From Litorilituus sp. (lineage in GTDB: Bacteria; Pseudomonadota; Gammaproteobacteria; Enterobacterales; Alteromonadaceae): a stretch of DNA of 59,236 bases. Position 1 is the stretch's first letter. Every line of letters begins with the position of its first letter. Below, piece after piece: positions 15,558 through 26,483 of this stretch. The stretch lies in contig JASMAS010000109.1 in assembly GCA_030754235.1 (NCBI GenBank), positions 1 to 59,236 of the forward strand, given 5' to 3'. Both the position numbers and the translations under genes were made by a program. Below the pieces are notes generated by a model. The model had not been told where the DNA came from. It ran no database searches and saw nothing but the letters and a program-made list of their open reading frames with translations.

Positions 15558-18500
15558 ATGCAACTTTATGATCACAGCGTTCAACGCGAAAATTGTGGCT
15601 TTGGCTTAATTGCCCATCAACAAGGTGAGACTAGTCACAAATTAATTAAGACGGCTATCTCAGCCCTTGATCGCATGCAACATCGTGGTGGTATTGCTGC
15701 TGACGGTAAAACAGGTGACGGTTGCGGCTTATTATTGCAAAAACCAGACAGTTTTTTTCGCGCTGTAGCCGAAGATAACGGTTGGAAGTTAGGAAAAAAA
15801 TATGCTGTGGGCATGGTATTTTTAAACCCTGATCCTGTTGCGGCCGCCCTTTCAAAGAAAATAATGGAAGAAGAGTTAACCAATGAGAGTTTAACATTGG
15901 TTGGCTGGCGAAAAGTACCTATCGACACAGATGTTTTAGGTGATGCGGCATTAAATAATATGCCTACCATTGAACAAGTGTTTGTGGACGCTCCGCCAGG
16001 TTGGCGCAACCGCGACCTAGAGCGTCGATTATATATGGCAAGACGCCGTGCTGAAAAACGCATCACAGATGATGTTTTTTATGTGGCCAGTTTGTCTTGT
16101 TTGGTTACCATCTATAAAGGCCTAATGATGCCAATAGACTTACCAAACTTCTATTTAGATTTGGCTGATATTCGAATGCAAAGTGCTATTTGTGTTTTCC
16201 ATCAGCGATTTTCAACTAATACCTCACCACAATGGTATTTGGCGCAACCATTTCGCTACCTAGCCCATAATGGTGAAATCAATACCATTAATGGTAACCG
16301 CCAATGGTCTCGTGCCCGTAGTTATCGATTTAAGTCACCACTACTACCTGATCTTCAAGATGCCGCACCATTTGTTGGTCAAACAGGTTCAGATTCATCA
16401 TCACTAGATAATATGCTTGAGCTGTTTTTAGCAGGCGGTATGGACTTATATCGTGCCATGCGCTTACTGATGCCCCCTGCTTGGCAAAATAGTCCGTTAA
16501 TGGACGATGAACTTCGGGCTTTTTATGAATTCAATTCTATGCACATGGAGCCTTGGGATGGGCCTGCCGGTGTCGTTATGACTAATGGTCGCCATGTTGC
16601 CTGTAACCTTGATAGAAATGGATTACGTCCAGCCCGTTATGTTATTACCCGAAATGGATTCATTACTTTGGCCTCGGAAGTGGGGATTTGGGATTACGGT
16701 GAGGATGAAGTCGTTGAAAAAGGACGCGTAGGTCCAGGTGAAATGCTTGCCCTTGATACCTATACTGGCAAGCTATTTAGCTCAAATGACATTGATAATG
16801 ACTTAAAAGAGCGCCATCCATACCGTGAATGGTTAAACAAAAATATTCGTCGTTTAGTTCCCTTTGATGAGTTGGAGGCAAATCAAATTGGTGTTCGAGC
16901 TTTTTCTGATGCAGAAATGAACCAATATCATAAATTGTTTAATTACAGCTATGAAGAGATTCAGCAAGTCATTAAAACATTGGCTGAAAATGGACAAGAA
17001 GCTACTGGCTCTATGGGTGACGATACACCAATGGCAGTATTATCTAGTCAACCACGTACCCTGTATGATTATTTCCGTCAGCAATTCGCACAAGTCACTA
17101 ATCCACCAATTGACCCATTACGTGAACGTTATGTGATGTCATTAGGCACTTGCATAGGTCGTGAGCATAACGTATTCAATGAAACCTCAGGCCATGCCGA
17201 CCGTATGCTATTTTCAACCCCGGTATTAATGTATACCGGCCTAAAACAATTACGAGAATTAGATCCTGAGCATTACCACTCTGACACCCTAACATTAAGC
17301 TATGACAGTGAAGAAGGCCTAGAGGCAGCTATCAAACGTGTATGTGATGAAGCTGAAGACTTAGTACGTAATAACAGCACAGTTATTTTAGTGCTTTCTG
17401 ATAGGCAGATTCATCCGGGGTTATTAGTGATTCCTGCGGCCATGGCTGTCGGTGCCGTCCAAAAACGTTTGGTCGACGAACAGCTACGTTGTGACTCTAA
17501 CATTATTGTTGAAACGGCATCAGTTAGGGACTCACATCAATACGCTGTGTTACTGGGGTTAGGGGCTACTGCTATTTACCCTTATCTTGCCTTTGAAACC
17601 ATTGAGCAATTAGTCGAGCAAGGGCAAATAAAGCTTAGTGCTCGCGATGCTATTGTTAACTACCGAGAAGGTATTAATAAAGGCTTATTAAAAATACTGT
17701 CAAAAATGGGTATTTCTACCATTGCCAGTTATCGTTGTGCTGGTCTGTTCGAAGTTATTGGTTTAAATGATGAAATCATGAGGTTGTGCTTTAGCGATTT
17801 ACCAAGTCGTATTCAAGGAGCTGACTTTAACGATATTGAACAAGACAATATCAACCTTGCACGCAAAGCCTTTTTACCACATCAAAAAATGCGTCACGGT
17901 GGTTTACTAAAATATGTCCACGGTGAAGAATATCACGCCTTTAATCCAGACGTAGTTAACCATATTCAACGTGCTGTACAAAATGGTAATTATGAAGATT
18001 ATAGACAGTTTGCAGATCAAGTAAATAACCGTCCTACAGCTATGCTTCGTGACTTGCTAAAACTCAGAGACGATTGTGTTCCAATAGATATTGCCAATGT
18101 TGAAAGCGATAATGACATGTTCAAACGTTTTGATTCTGCTGCAATGTCTATTGGTGCCCTAAGCCCTGAAGCGCATGAAGCGTTAGCGATTGCCATGAAC
18201 AGATTAGGTGGCTTTTCAAATTCAGGTGAAGGGGGTGAAGATGAACGTCGTTTTGGCACCGTAAAAAACTCACGTATCAAACAGATCGCTTCAGGTCGTT
18301 TTGGTGTTACGCCACATTATTTAGTCAATGCTGATGTATTACAAATTAAAGTTGCCCAAGGCGCAAAACCGGGTGAAGGTGGTCAACTTCCAGGTGATAA
18401 AGTATCACCACTAATCGCCAAGTTAAGATATTCCGTGCCAGGCGTCACGTTAATTTCGCCACCACCTCATCACGACATTTACTCGATTGAAGATTTAGCT

Positions 18501-20018
18501 CAACTTATTTTTGATTTGAAACAAGTGAACCCAAAAGCGGTTATTTCGGTGAAACTGGTATCTGGTCCGGGTGTAGGTACTATCGCTGCAGGTGTTGCAA
18601 AAGCGTATGCTGACTTTATTACCATTTCAGGTTACGACGGTGGCACTGCTGCAAGTCCCCTAACATCGGTAAAATATGCGGGATGTCCATGGGAGCTAGG
18701 ATTGGCCGAAGCTCACCAAGCTCTCGTCACTAATGGCTTACGTCATAAAGTACGCCTGCAAGTCGATGGCGGATTAAAAACTGGTTTAGATATTGTTAAA
18801 GCCGCTATTTTAGGTGCTGAAAGTTTTGGTTTTGGCACGGTTCCCATGGTGGCATTAGGTTGTAAATTCTTACGTATTTGTCACTTAAATAACTGTGCTA
18901 CGGGTGTTGCAACTCAAGATCAAGTGTTACGCGATGAGTTTTTCAAAGGCTTACCCGATCAAGTCATGAATTATTTTAAGTTTATTGCTCAAGATGTTCG
19001 TGAAATTCTTGCCAGTTTAGGTATTGAAAGCTTGACAGATATTATTGGTCGAGTAGATTTATTAACGCAACTTGATGGTATTAGTGCTAAGCAACAAAAA
19101 TTAGACTTATCTGCCATTATTGCCCCAGTAGTAGCCGCAGATAATACCGCCTTACATCAAACAGAAGAAAACATCCCCTTTGATTCAGGTCAACTAAATC
19201 AGCAAATGCTAACATCAGCTAAAAACGCGGTAGCTCACAGTAGCGGCGGCGAGTTTAGATTTACGATTCAAAATACGGATCGTTCTGTCGGGGCAACCTT
19301 ATCTGGTGAAATAGCTAAGCAGCATGGTGATCAAGGGATGGCGGCTTCCCCTATAACTATGCACCTATCAGGTACTGCAGGCCAAAGTTTTGGGGTATTT
19401 AATGCAGGCGGCTTAAATCTAATACTAACCGGTGATGCCAATGACTATGTTGGTAAAGGCATGACTGGCGGTATGATCACTGTTAAACCACCAAAAGGTG
19501 TTGATTATCAGAGTCATAAAACCATGATTATGGGTAATACATGCCTATATGGTGCAACAGGCGGTAACTTATATGCATGTGGCCGAGCAGGCGAACGTTT
19601 TGCTGTTCGTAACTCCGGTTGTCAAGCGGTAGTAGAGGGCGCGGGTGATCACGCTTGTGAATACATGACCGGTGGGATAGTCACAATTCTTGGCAACATT
19701 GGCGTTAACTTTGGTGCCGGTATGACCGGTGGTTTTGCTTACGTTCTTGATGAACGTGGTGACTTAGATGTACGCCTAAATAAAGAGTCTATCGAAATGT
19801 TAGACGTTGATGATTTAGCCATTCACCAAGAACATTTACGTGGCATTATTAGTCAGCATTTTGACCATACTGGCAGTTTACGAGCACAAGAAATATTGCA
19901 AGATTTCGATAGATTCGCACCTTTTTTCAAGCTTATTAAGCCAACAGCAACCGATGTAAAAACCTTGTTAGGTCATCGCAGTCGCTCAAGTGCTGAATTA
20001 CGCATACAAGCACAATAA
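15558..20018 (+). CDS. gltB: Glutamate synthase (NADPH) large subunit
   Basis: The 1486-residue protein begins with a short propeptide before the Ntn nucleophile Cys in ENCGFGLIAH. The glutaminase domain extends to about 430 (FSTNTSPQWYLAQPFRYLAH, HNGEINT). A central domain follows, then the FMN synthase domain at about 850-1230 with SGEGGEDERRFG. The 3Fe-4S cysteines are in CKFLRICHLNNC (C-x5-C-x4-C). The C-terminal GXGXG beta-helix carries GMTGG repeats. It converts 2-oxoglutarate and glutamine to glutamate together with GltD, encoded 26 bases downstream. Length and motifs are as in E. coli. Confidence 0.97.
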   Translation: MQLYDHSVQRENCGFGLIAHQQGETSHKLIKTAISALDRMQHRGGIAADGKTGDGCGLLLQKPDSFFRAVAEDNGWKLGKKYAVGMVFLNPDPVAAALSKKIMEEELTNESLTLVGWRKVPIDTDVLGDAALNNMPTIEQVFVDAPPGWRNRDLERRLYMARRRAEKRITDDVFYVASLSCLVTIYKGLMMPIDLPNFYLDLADIRMQSAICVFHQRFSTNTSPQWYLAQPFRYLAHNGEINTINGNRQWSRARSYRFKSPLLPDLQDAAPFVGQTGSDSSSLDNMLELFLAGGMDLYRAMRLLMPPAWQNSPLMDDELRAFYEFNSMHMEPWDGPAGVVMTNGRHVACNLDRNGLRPARYVITRNGFITLASEVGIWDYGEDEVVEKGRVGPGEMLALDTYTGKLFSSNDIDNDLKERHPYREWLNKNIRRLVPFDELEANQIGVRAFSDAEMNQYHKLFNYSYEEIQQVIKTLAENGQEATGSMGDDTPMAVLSSQPRTLYDYFRQQFAQVTNPPIDPLRERYVMSLGTCIGREHNVFNETSGHADRMLFSTPVLMYTGLKQLRELDPEHYHSDTLTLSYDSEEGLEAAIKRVCDEAEDLVRNNSTVILVLSDRQIHPGLLVIPAAMAVGAVQKRLVDEQLRCDSNIIVETASVRDSHQYAVLLGLGATAIYPYLAFETIEQLVEQGQIKLSARDAIVNYREGINKGLLKILSKMGISTIASYRCAGLFEVIGLNDEIMRLCFSDLPSRIQGADFNDIEQDNINLARKAFLPHQKMRHGGLLKYVHGEEYHAFNPDVVNHIQRAVQNGNYEDYRQFADQVNNRPTAMLRDLLKLRDDCVPIDIANVESDNDMFKRFDSAAMSIGALSPEAHEALAIAMNRLGGFSNSGEGGEDERRFGTVKNSRIKQIASGRFGVTPHYLVNADVLQIKVAQGAKPGEGGQLPGDKVSPLIAKLRYSVPGVTLISPPPHHDIYSIEDLAQLIFDLKQVNPKAVISVKLVSGPGVGTIAAGVAKAYADFITISGYDGGTAASPLTSVKYAGCPWELGLAEAHQALVTNGLRHKVRLQVDGGLKTGLDIVKAAILGAESFGFGTVPMVALGCKFLRICHLNNCATGVATQDQVLRDEFFKGLPDQVMNYFKFIAQDVREILASLGIESLTDIIGRVDLLTQLDGISAKQQKLDLSAIIAPVVAADNTALHQTEENIPFDSGQLNQQMLTSAKNAVAHSSGGEFRFTIQNTDRSVGATLSGEIAKQHGDQGMAASPITMHLSGTAGQSFGVFNAGGLNLILTGDANDYVGKGMTGGMITVKPPKGVDYQSHKTMIMGNTCLYGATGGNLYACGRAGERFAVRNSGCQAVVEGAGDHACEYMTGGIVTILGNIGVNFGAGMTGGFAYVLDERGDLDVRLNKESIEMLDVDDLAIHQEHLRGIISQHFDHTGSLRAQEILQDFDRFAPFFKLIKPTATDVKTLLGHRSRSSAELRIQAQ

Positions 20019-20023
20019 ATTAA

Positions 20024-21478
<1,455 letters not shown>

Positions 21479-21495
21479 TGTTGATTGTCGAATGT

Positions 21496-21549
21496 AAAGC
21501 TTGTCAGCTTACCTAAATTCAATTGGTATTAACCCTGACAAGCTTTTTT
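21496..21549 (+). terminator. Terminator after gltD
   Basis: AAAGCTTGTCAG (21496-21507) pairs perfectly over 12 bases with CTGACAAGCTTT (21535-21546), followed by further T. The loop is 27 bases. It lies between the convergent gltD and nhaC-like genes and could serve both. Confidence 0.75.
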
Positions 21550-21564
21550 GATATCTGTGAAAAG

Positions 21565-23085
21565 TTACACAAAAAATACAACAGTAAATGTCCACAGTAT
21601 TGCTGCTAATATTGCCGCATACGTTGCTGGGACAATTTGCGATTTCACATGATCTATCATGTCACAGCCTGTGGTCATCGAGCTTAATATCGTGGTATCT
21701 GAGATTGGAGAACATTGATCACCATAAACACTGCCATTTAACACTGTTGCAAAACATATCATCATAAACAGCTCAACATTTTCAATACCGGCACTTTGAC
21801 CAATAGCCCAAGCCAATGGCATTGCTAGTGGAAAAGCAATAGCAAAGGTTCCCCAACTAGTACCTGTTGAAAAAGCAATTAACATTGACAATAACTGTAG
21901 CACTAGCGGTAATAACCAGAAGGGTAATTGCTGTGAAAGCAATGAAACTAAATACAAGCCACCACCGACTTGTTTACTAATAGCACCAAGGGTAACCGCT
22001 AAAACTAAAATAACAGAAGCAAGCACAACGCTTTTTAAACCCAGGCCAACACCATCAATTAAATCTCGTAATGACATGCCCTTTGCCAAGGCAATAAAAG
22101 CACTAAACAACAGCGCAATGCCAAACGCCCAATTAATCTTAGGTGAACCGAATAAAAAAAAAGTGCCTACTGCTACCACAATCAAACTGAATAAAGGAAG
22201 GAAAAATTCTAATACATGAGGTTTATAGCCTTTAGGAACTTCGCTAGAGTGAAGTTCTTTTGCACTTAAAGGTGATGCTCCTGGCGCATCCAACTGTCCT
22301 GTTTCTTTAGCCCTATAATGAGCATCTCGTATACGTTTTCCTGAAAACTTGGTGATATTTAAACTGAGTAACAAAGTACCGAATACGGCAAAAATACCGT
22401 AAAAACTAAAAGGTACTGATGCAAAGAAAAAGGCTAGCCTATCTGCTTCTGTTGCTAAAAAAGCAACGCCAGGCACAAAAAGCAACGCCTGAATATAAGC
22501 AGGCCAAGCATTAAAGGCGATAACAATGGCAATAGGCGAAGCTGTTGAATCAACAATATAACTCATTTCTTCATGGCTAATACCGGCTTTATCAGCTATC
22601 GGTCTGACGGTTGTTCCCACTAAAACAGTACTCATAGTACCCCCTTGAAAAAACAACACACCTAAAAGCCAAGTGACTAACTTTGCCGAACGTTGTCCGT
22701 TAACAAAGTGTTTGATCATGAAGTCTGCAAACGCTTGCGCTGCGCCAGTTTTTGACCATACACCTAACAGCCCCCCTAAGAGCCACAGGTAAAGTAAAAG
22801 CAGTCCAGCAGTACCTACTTTTGCCATAGAAGGGATTAATATTTGATCGGTTAGATCATATTGCCCCATCATAAAAGCACCTACAATAACCCCACACAGT
22901 AAGGCTGTTAAAGGTTCTCGAGTGAGTATAGATAATAGTATGGTGATCAATGCTGGCAGTAATGAGTAAAAGCCATAATGGTATGCTTGCCCAACCCAAA
23001 TAGGTTCAACAAAGTTGTTAACATAAACCGCTGACATTATACTAAAAATGAGTAAAATGAGTGCTAAGGTGTTAGTTCTCAGCAT
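21565..23085 (-). CDS. Na+/H+ antiporter, NhaC family
   Basis: The ATG at 23085, preceded by TTGGAA, gives 506 residues; an in-frame TTG at 23097 is less likely. The protein has 10-12 hydrophobic segments. NhaC-family features are [22 protein letters not shown], split here as [10 protein letters not shown] and [25 protein letters not shown]; and [20 protein letters not shown] near the C-terminus. It likely exchanges sodium for protons at the inner membrane, which fits a marine host. Amino-acid/Na+ exchange (MleN-like) is an alternative, because family members differ in substrate. It is convergent with gltD. Confidence 0.85.
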   Translation of the reverse strand: MLRTNTLALILLIFSIMSAVYVNNFVEPIWVGQAYHYGFYSLLPALITILLSILTREPLTALLCGVIVGAFMMGQYDLTDQILIPSMAKVGTAGLLLLYLWLLGGLLGVWSKTGAAQAFADFMIKHFVNGQRSAKLVTWLLGVLFFQGGTMSTVLVGTTVRPIADKAGISHEEMSYIVDSTASPIAIVIAFNAWPAYIQALLFVPGVAFLATEADRLAFFFASVPFSFYGIFAVFGTLLLSLNITKFSGKRIRDAHYRAKETGQLDAPGASPLSAKELHSSEVPKGYKPHVLEFFLPLFSLIVVAVGTFFLFGSPKINWAFGIALLFSAFIALAKGMSLRDLIDGVGLGLKSVVLASVILVLAVTLGAISKQVGGGLYLVSLLSQQLPFWLLPLVLQLLSMLIAFSTGTSWGTFAIAFPLAMPLAWAIGQSAGIENVELFMMICFATVLNGSVYGDQCSPISDTTILSSMTTGCDMIDHVKSQIVPATYAAILAAILWTFTVVFFV

Positions 23086-23134
23086 AAAACATTCCAATAA
23101 TATTAAATTTCATAAGTGGTTGATAACATGAATG

Positions 23135-23191
23135 ACATTAATTAACAAATTACTCAGCTTAGCGTTCAATTAATTAATGTACTTGGTATTA
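23135..23191. repeat. Short copy of a MITE-like inverted repeat overlapping the folA stop
   Basis: ACATTAATTAA (23135-23145) and TTAATTAATGT (23170-23180) form a perfect 11-bp inverted repeat around a 24-base centre. The centre (AAATTACTCAGCTTAG) and the right end (AATTAATGTACTTGGTAT) match parts of the longer element at 38476-38609. The right edge supplies the folA stop codon (23189-23191). Confidence 0.55.
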
Positions 23192-23677
23192 CTTACGTTC
23201 GTAAACGCAAAAATCCAAATCATAAACGTTTTTTTCATCGGCGGCTCTAAGGTCACTCTTCACTTTTTGCCAAGTGTCCTTATCAAAACAAGGGAATCTA
23301 GTATCGCCATCAATAGAAGCTTTAATATGAGTGACATACAAACGAGATGCAGCAGGCAAACAGTGTTGATAAATAGCACCACCACCAATAACCATAATCT
23401 CAGGCATGTCAGCAACTAGCGCTAATGCTTGCGCAACAGAAGTGACTGTATCAATACCTGTCGCAGCGTAACGTTCATCACGAGAAATAACAATATTTCT
23501 ACGCCCTGGTAGTGGGCGACCTATCGACTCATAAGTTTTTCTACCCATAACAACAGGCTTACCCAAGGTCACTTTTTTAAAATACGCTAAATCAGCCGGT
23601 AAGTACCATGGCATAGTATTATCTTTACCAATAATATTATCATCAGCCGTCGCAACTATCATAGAGAGTATGGTCAT
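23189..23677 (-). CDS. folA: Dihydrofolate reductase
   Basis: The 162-residue protein has the family's ordered motifs: IVATADDNIIGKDNTMPWYLPADL (substrate/Met20 region; catalytic acidic residue in PADL), VVMGRKTYESIGRPLPGRRN (NADPH phosphate contacts; two adjacent parts), and VIGGGAIY. It reduces dihydrofolate to tetrahydrofolate. It stands alone downstream of feoB, separated by a probable terminator. The start at 23677 is at the expected position before the first beta strand. Confidence 0.95.
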   Translation of the reverse strand: MTILSMIVATADDNIIGKDNTMPWYLPADLAYFKKVTLGKPVVMGRKTYESIGRPLPGRRNIVISRDERYAATGIDTVTSVAQALALVADMPEIMVIGGGAIYQHCLPAASRLYVTHIKASIDGDTRFPCFDKDTWQKVKSDLRAADEKNVYDLDFCVYERK

Positions 23678-23703
23678 AGGGTTTATTTTTATTAATCTTA
23701 TAC

Positions 23704-23750
23704 AAAAAAGCTATTCTATCCTGATTACTCATCAAGAAAAATAGCCTTTT
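23704..23750 (-). terminator. Probable terminator of feoAB
   Basis: On the minus strand AAAAGGCTATT pairs with AATAGC-TTTTTT: GCTATT/AATAGC plus flanking A/T pairs, with a 24-base loop. The T-run follows the stem in the feoB-to-folA direction. The stem has few GC pairs, so strength is uncertain. Confidence 0.5.
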
Positions 23751-23802
23751 ACGTTTAATGACAAAAACATAAATAAGTGTAAGTCATTTAATAGAGCGTT
23801 AA

Positions 23803-25959
23803 CTAAGAGTAATTAACTGAAATAGCAATAGAAAGAACTTTACTGCCTTGATGTTTCAACCACATATATATCGCAACAAAAAAAGCGATAGCAACAGCAA
23901 TGCAAATCGTTGAAAATAGCGGAGTAACTAAAAAATTACCGAGTTGGAAGCATAAGGTTGCCATTAAATATGCAAACAAGAAACTCCATATGGCAGCAAA
24001 ACTAGCCCAATGACTGCCCACTTCATTTTTAATTGCTCCCATCGCAGCAACACAAGGTGTATAGAGTAAAATAAACAATAAGTAACTAAAGGCACCTAGT
24101 TGACCCACAAAAGCTGCTTGCATCAGTTGATAGGTTGTTAATTCTACTTCTTGCTCTAGCGCAACACTTTCTAAATCAGTGAGATCACCAACCTTTATCC
24201 CTAAAGGATCATCAGGCTCAATACCTAATAAGTTAACTTTGATACTATCAATGGCTTCCGACCAACTTACACTTAACGAAGGTATATCACCTTCATCACC
24301 AGAGTGAGGGGAATATAAGCTATTAAAGGTAGCAACTAACACTTCTTTGGCAAAAATTCCGGTAATAATGCCAACCCCTGCCTGCCAGTTCTCTTCTTTT
24401 ATTCCCATAGGTACTAGTATAGGCATCACAAATTTAGCACTGTGGCTCAAAATAGATTGCTCACTGTCTTGGTGACCAAAACTACCATCAGTACCAATAG
24501 AGTTAAAGAAGTTAAGCAAACACACCACTAGGACAATTATTTTACCCGCCCCAGTAATAAAGCTATAAGTACGCTGCCATACCCGTTTAGTGATAGCTGT
24601 TACTTTAGGCATCTCATAACTAGGCAATTCCATAATATTTAATGAGCTTGCACCTGATAACACGGTTTTCTTTAATAAAAATCCGGTAAATATGGCTGCA
24701 GCTATACCGATTAAGTACAGCAAAAAGACTAAGTTCTGACCATTATCTGGGAAGAATGCCGCTGCAAACAGTGCATAAACCGGTAAGCGTGCCCCACAAG
24801 ACATAAATGGAGACATCATTACTGTGGTAATACGCTCTCGCTCACTATCGAGCACCCGTGCTGACATCACCGCAGGCACTGTACAACCAAAGCCAACAAT
24901 AAGTGGTACAAACGCTTTACCTGGCAGGCCAATCTTTTGCATTACACTATCTACAACAAAAGCAGCACGAGCTAAATAACCAGAGGTTTCAAGCAAGGTT
25001 AAACCAATAAATAGACAAGCAATAACCGGAATAAAGGTGGCTACTGTTTGTATGCCTGAGCCAATACCTTCAATAATAGTTAATAGCCATATAGGTAAGT
25101 CTAAAGGAGCTAATAAATGCAGAGGATAGTCAACAAAAACAGTGCCACTGAGAATGTCAAAAAAATCAATAAAGGCACTACCGACATTGATCGCAAACAT
25201 GAAGAGCAAATACATCATGCCTAAAAAAATAGGGATGCCTGCTATAGGATGCAAGACGACATCATCTAACTTATCGCTAAATACTGCGCCACCTTGGCCG
25301 CCAATATTGGTTCGACTTAACACATCACTGATATAATCTTGCTTTGCTTGAATGCTGCTATTTTTTTCGTTAAATTGTGTTTTTTTCGAAGTTTTACAAG
25401 TAGGCAATGTTGGTAACTTAGTCAACACCTGTTGCTTAAAAACGGTCAATGCGTCATGACGTTGTGCACTCATCGCAAACACTGGACACCCCAACTCTTC
25501 ACTTAACTTATCTACATCAACCGGCACATCTACTTGCTTATCAATTTTATTTAGTAGCACCATCATTGGTACACCTAATTCAAGCAATTGAGTCGTTAAA
25601 TACAGTTGGCGTGATAACTGATTAACATCAATCACATTAATCAAACAGTCAATATCATTTTGAGCAATAAACTGTTGAGTTATGGTTAGATCCTGTCCTT
25701 GCTCTCCTCGTTGTGTTAATGAGCTTAAACCCGGTAAATCTGATAAAGTCGCAGATTGGCTATCAAGGGTTATTGACGTTCTTTTAGCCGCCACTGTCAC
25801 CCCTGAAAAATTTCCTACTTTTTGTTTATTGTCTGAGAGTAAGTTAAACAAGGTACTTTTACCTGAGTTAGCAAACCCAACTAAAGCAAAATGTTTATTT
25901 TTTACAGATGAAGAAAAAGACTTCTGTGTAGACGAAGCATTGGTATTACAACAACTCAT
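23803..25959 (-). CDS. feoB: Ferrous iron transporter FeoB
   Basis: The 718-residue protein has an N-terminal G domain: GFANSGKSTLFN (P-loop), DLPGLSS (switch II) and LLNKIDK (base recognition). The core follows with about eight membrane segments and the two Gate regions, including GFGCTVPAVMSARVLDSERE and SCGARLPVYA with the Cys lining the path. It imports Fe2+ across the inner membrane. A Cys pair near the N-terminus (MSCCN) is notable but not known to be functional. It lies 31 bases after feoA, and no feoC is seen. Confidence 0.95.
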   Translation of the reverse strand: MSCCNTNASSTQKSFSSSVKNKHFALVGFANSGKSTLFNLLSDNKQKVGNFSGVTVAAKRTSITLDSQSATLSDLPGLSSLTQRGEQGQDLTITQQFIAQNDIDCLINVIDVNQLSRQLYLTTQLLELGVPMMVLLNKIDKQVDVPVDVDKLSEELGCPVFAMSAQRHDALTVFKQQVLTKLPTLPTCKTSKKTQFNEKNSSIQAKQDYISDVLSRTNIGGQGGAVFSDKLDDVVLHPIAGIPIFLGMMYLLFMFAINVGSAFIDFFDILSGTVFVDYPLHLLAPLDLPIWLLTIIEGIGSGIQTVATFIPVIACLFIGLTLLETSGYLARAAFVVDSVMQKIGLPGKAFVPLIVGFGCTVPAVMSARVLDSERERITTVMMSPFMSCGARLPVYALFAAAFFPDNGQNLVFLLYLIGIAAAIFTGFLLKKTVLSGASSLNIMELPSYEMPKVTAITKRVWQRTYSFITGAGKIIVLVVCLLNFFNSIGTDGSFGHQDSEQSILSHSAKFVMPILVPMGIKEENWQAGVGIITGIFAKEVLVATFNSLYSPHSGDEGDIPSLSVSWSEAIDSIKVNLLGIEPDDPLGIKVGDLTDLESVALEQEVELTTYQLMQAAFVGQLGAFSYLLFILLYTPCVAAMGAIKNEVGSHWASFAAIWSFLFAYLMATLCFQLGNFLVTPLFSTICIAVAIAFFVAIYMWLKHQGSKVLSIAISVNYS

Positions 25960-25990
25960 AAAGGGAACTCATTAGCATAACTAATTACAG

Positions 25991-26215
25991 TTATACATTG
26001 GCTACTTGGATTTGTGCAGCAACAGAGCGTTGGATACTGATTTTAGTGTTATGTAGTTTAAACGCTAACGGGCCCTTAAATGGAGCCCTGTGAGCAAGAG
26101 CTACTTCAGTACTTAATGAAAAACCTTGCTCTAATAGTTGTGCTGTCAATATTTCATCACACGGCAAAGCGCTAATTTTTACAATTTGATTTTTGCTTAA
26201 ATCCGCTAGGGTCAT
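25991..26215 (-). CDS. feoA: Ferrous iron transport protein FeoA
   Basis: ATG at 26215 gives 74 residues, normal for FeoA. The frame is open further upstream to 26248, but that N-terminal stretch is hydrophobic and not part of the family. The SH3-like domain is visible: ADLSKNQIVKISAL, LLEQGFSLSTEVALAHRAP and ISIQRSVAAQI. FeoA is a cytoplasmic partner of FeoB. The upstream region holds a Fur-like box and an FNR-like site. Confidence 0.9.
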   Translation of the reverse strand: MTLADLSKNQIVKISALPCDEILTAQLLEQGFSLSTEVALAHRAPFKGPLAFKLHNTKISIQRSVAAQIQVANV

Positions 26216-26288
26216 GATTAAAATCCAAAAACTAAAATTGATAAACACTCATTAATTATGAACATTAAACACGAGGAGTTAATGAATA

Positions 26289-26307
26289 GTTAATGAGAAT
26301 TACTATT
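26289..26307. promoter_or_regulatory. Fur box upstream of feoA
   Basis: GTTAATGAGAATTACTATT matches the 19-base Fur consensus GATAATGATAATCATTATC at 14 positions. It lies about 74 bases upstream of the feoA start, a usual operator position. Iron-replete repression of feoAB is expected. Confidence 0.65.
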
Positions 26308-26369
26308 GTTAAGATTTTACACAAAGAGTATTTTACTTTCAATGAAAACAATTGTTGTTAACACTATCT

Positions 26370-26383
26370 TTGACGGGGATCAA
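26370..26383. promoter_or_regulatory. FNR-like site upstream of feoA
   Basis: On the minus strand TTGATCCCCGTCAA matches TTGAT-N4-ATCAA at nine of ten positions. It is about 155 bases from the feoA start and 62 bases upstream of the Fur box. In E. coli the feo promoter is activated by FNR and repressed by Fur, so the pairing is expected, since Fe2+ is the anaerobic iron form. Confidence 0.5.
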
Positions 26384-26421
26384 TTAAGTGTTAATGACTA
26401 TTTATAGCATATGAAACGTAT

Positions 26422-26461
26422 ACAGCCTGAAAATAAAATCTATTGTGCTCACTCAGGCTGT
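26422..26461 (-). terminator. Hairpin after parC, possible terminator
   Basis: ACAGCCTGA and TCAGGCTGT form a perfect 9-bp stem with a 22-base loop, starting 22 bases past the parC stop. There is no T-run after the stem on the minus strand, so it is either a Rho-dependent/processing structure or unrelated. Confidence 0.4.
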
Positions 26462-26483
26462 TCGTATGTGAATAAGCAGGCAT

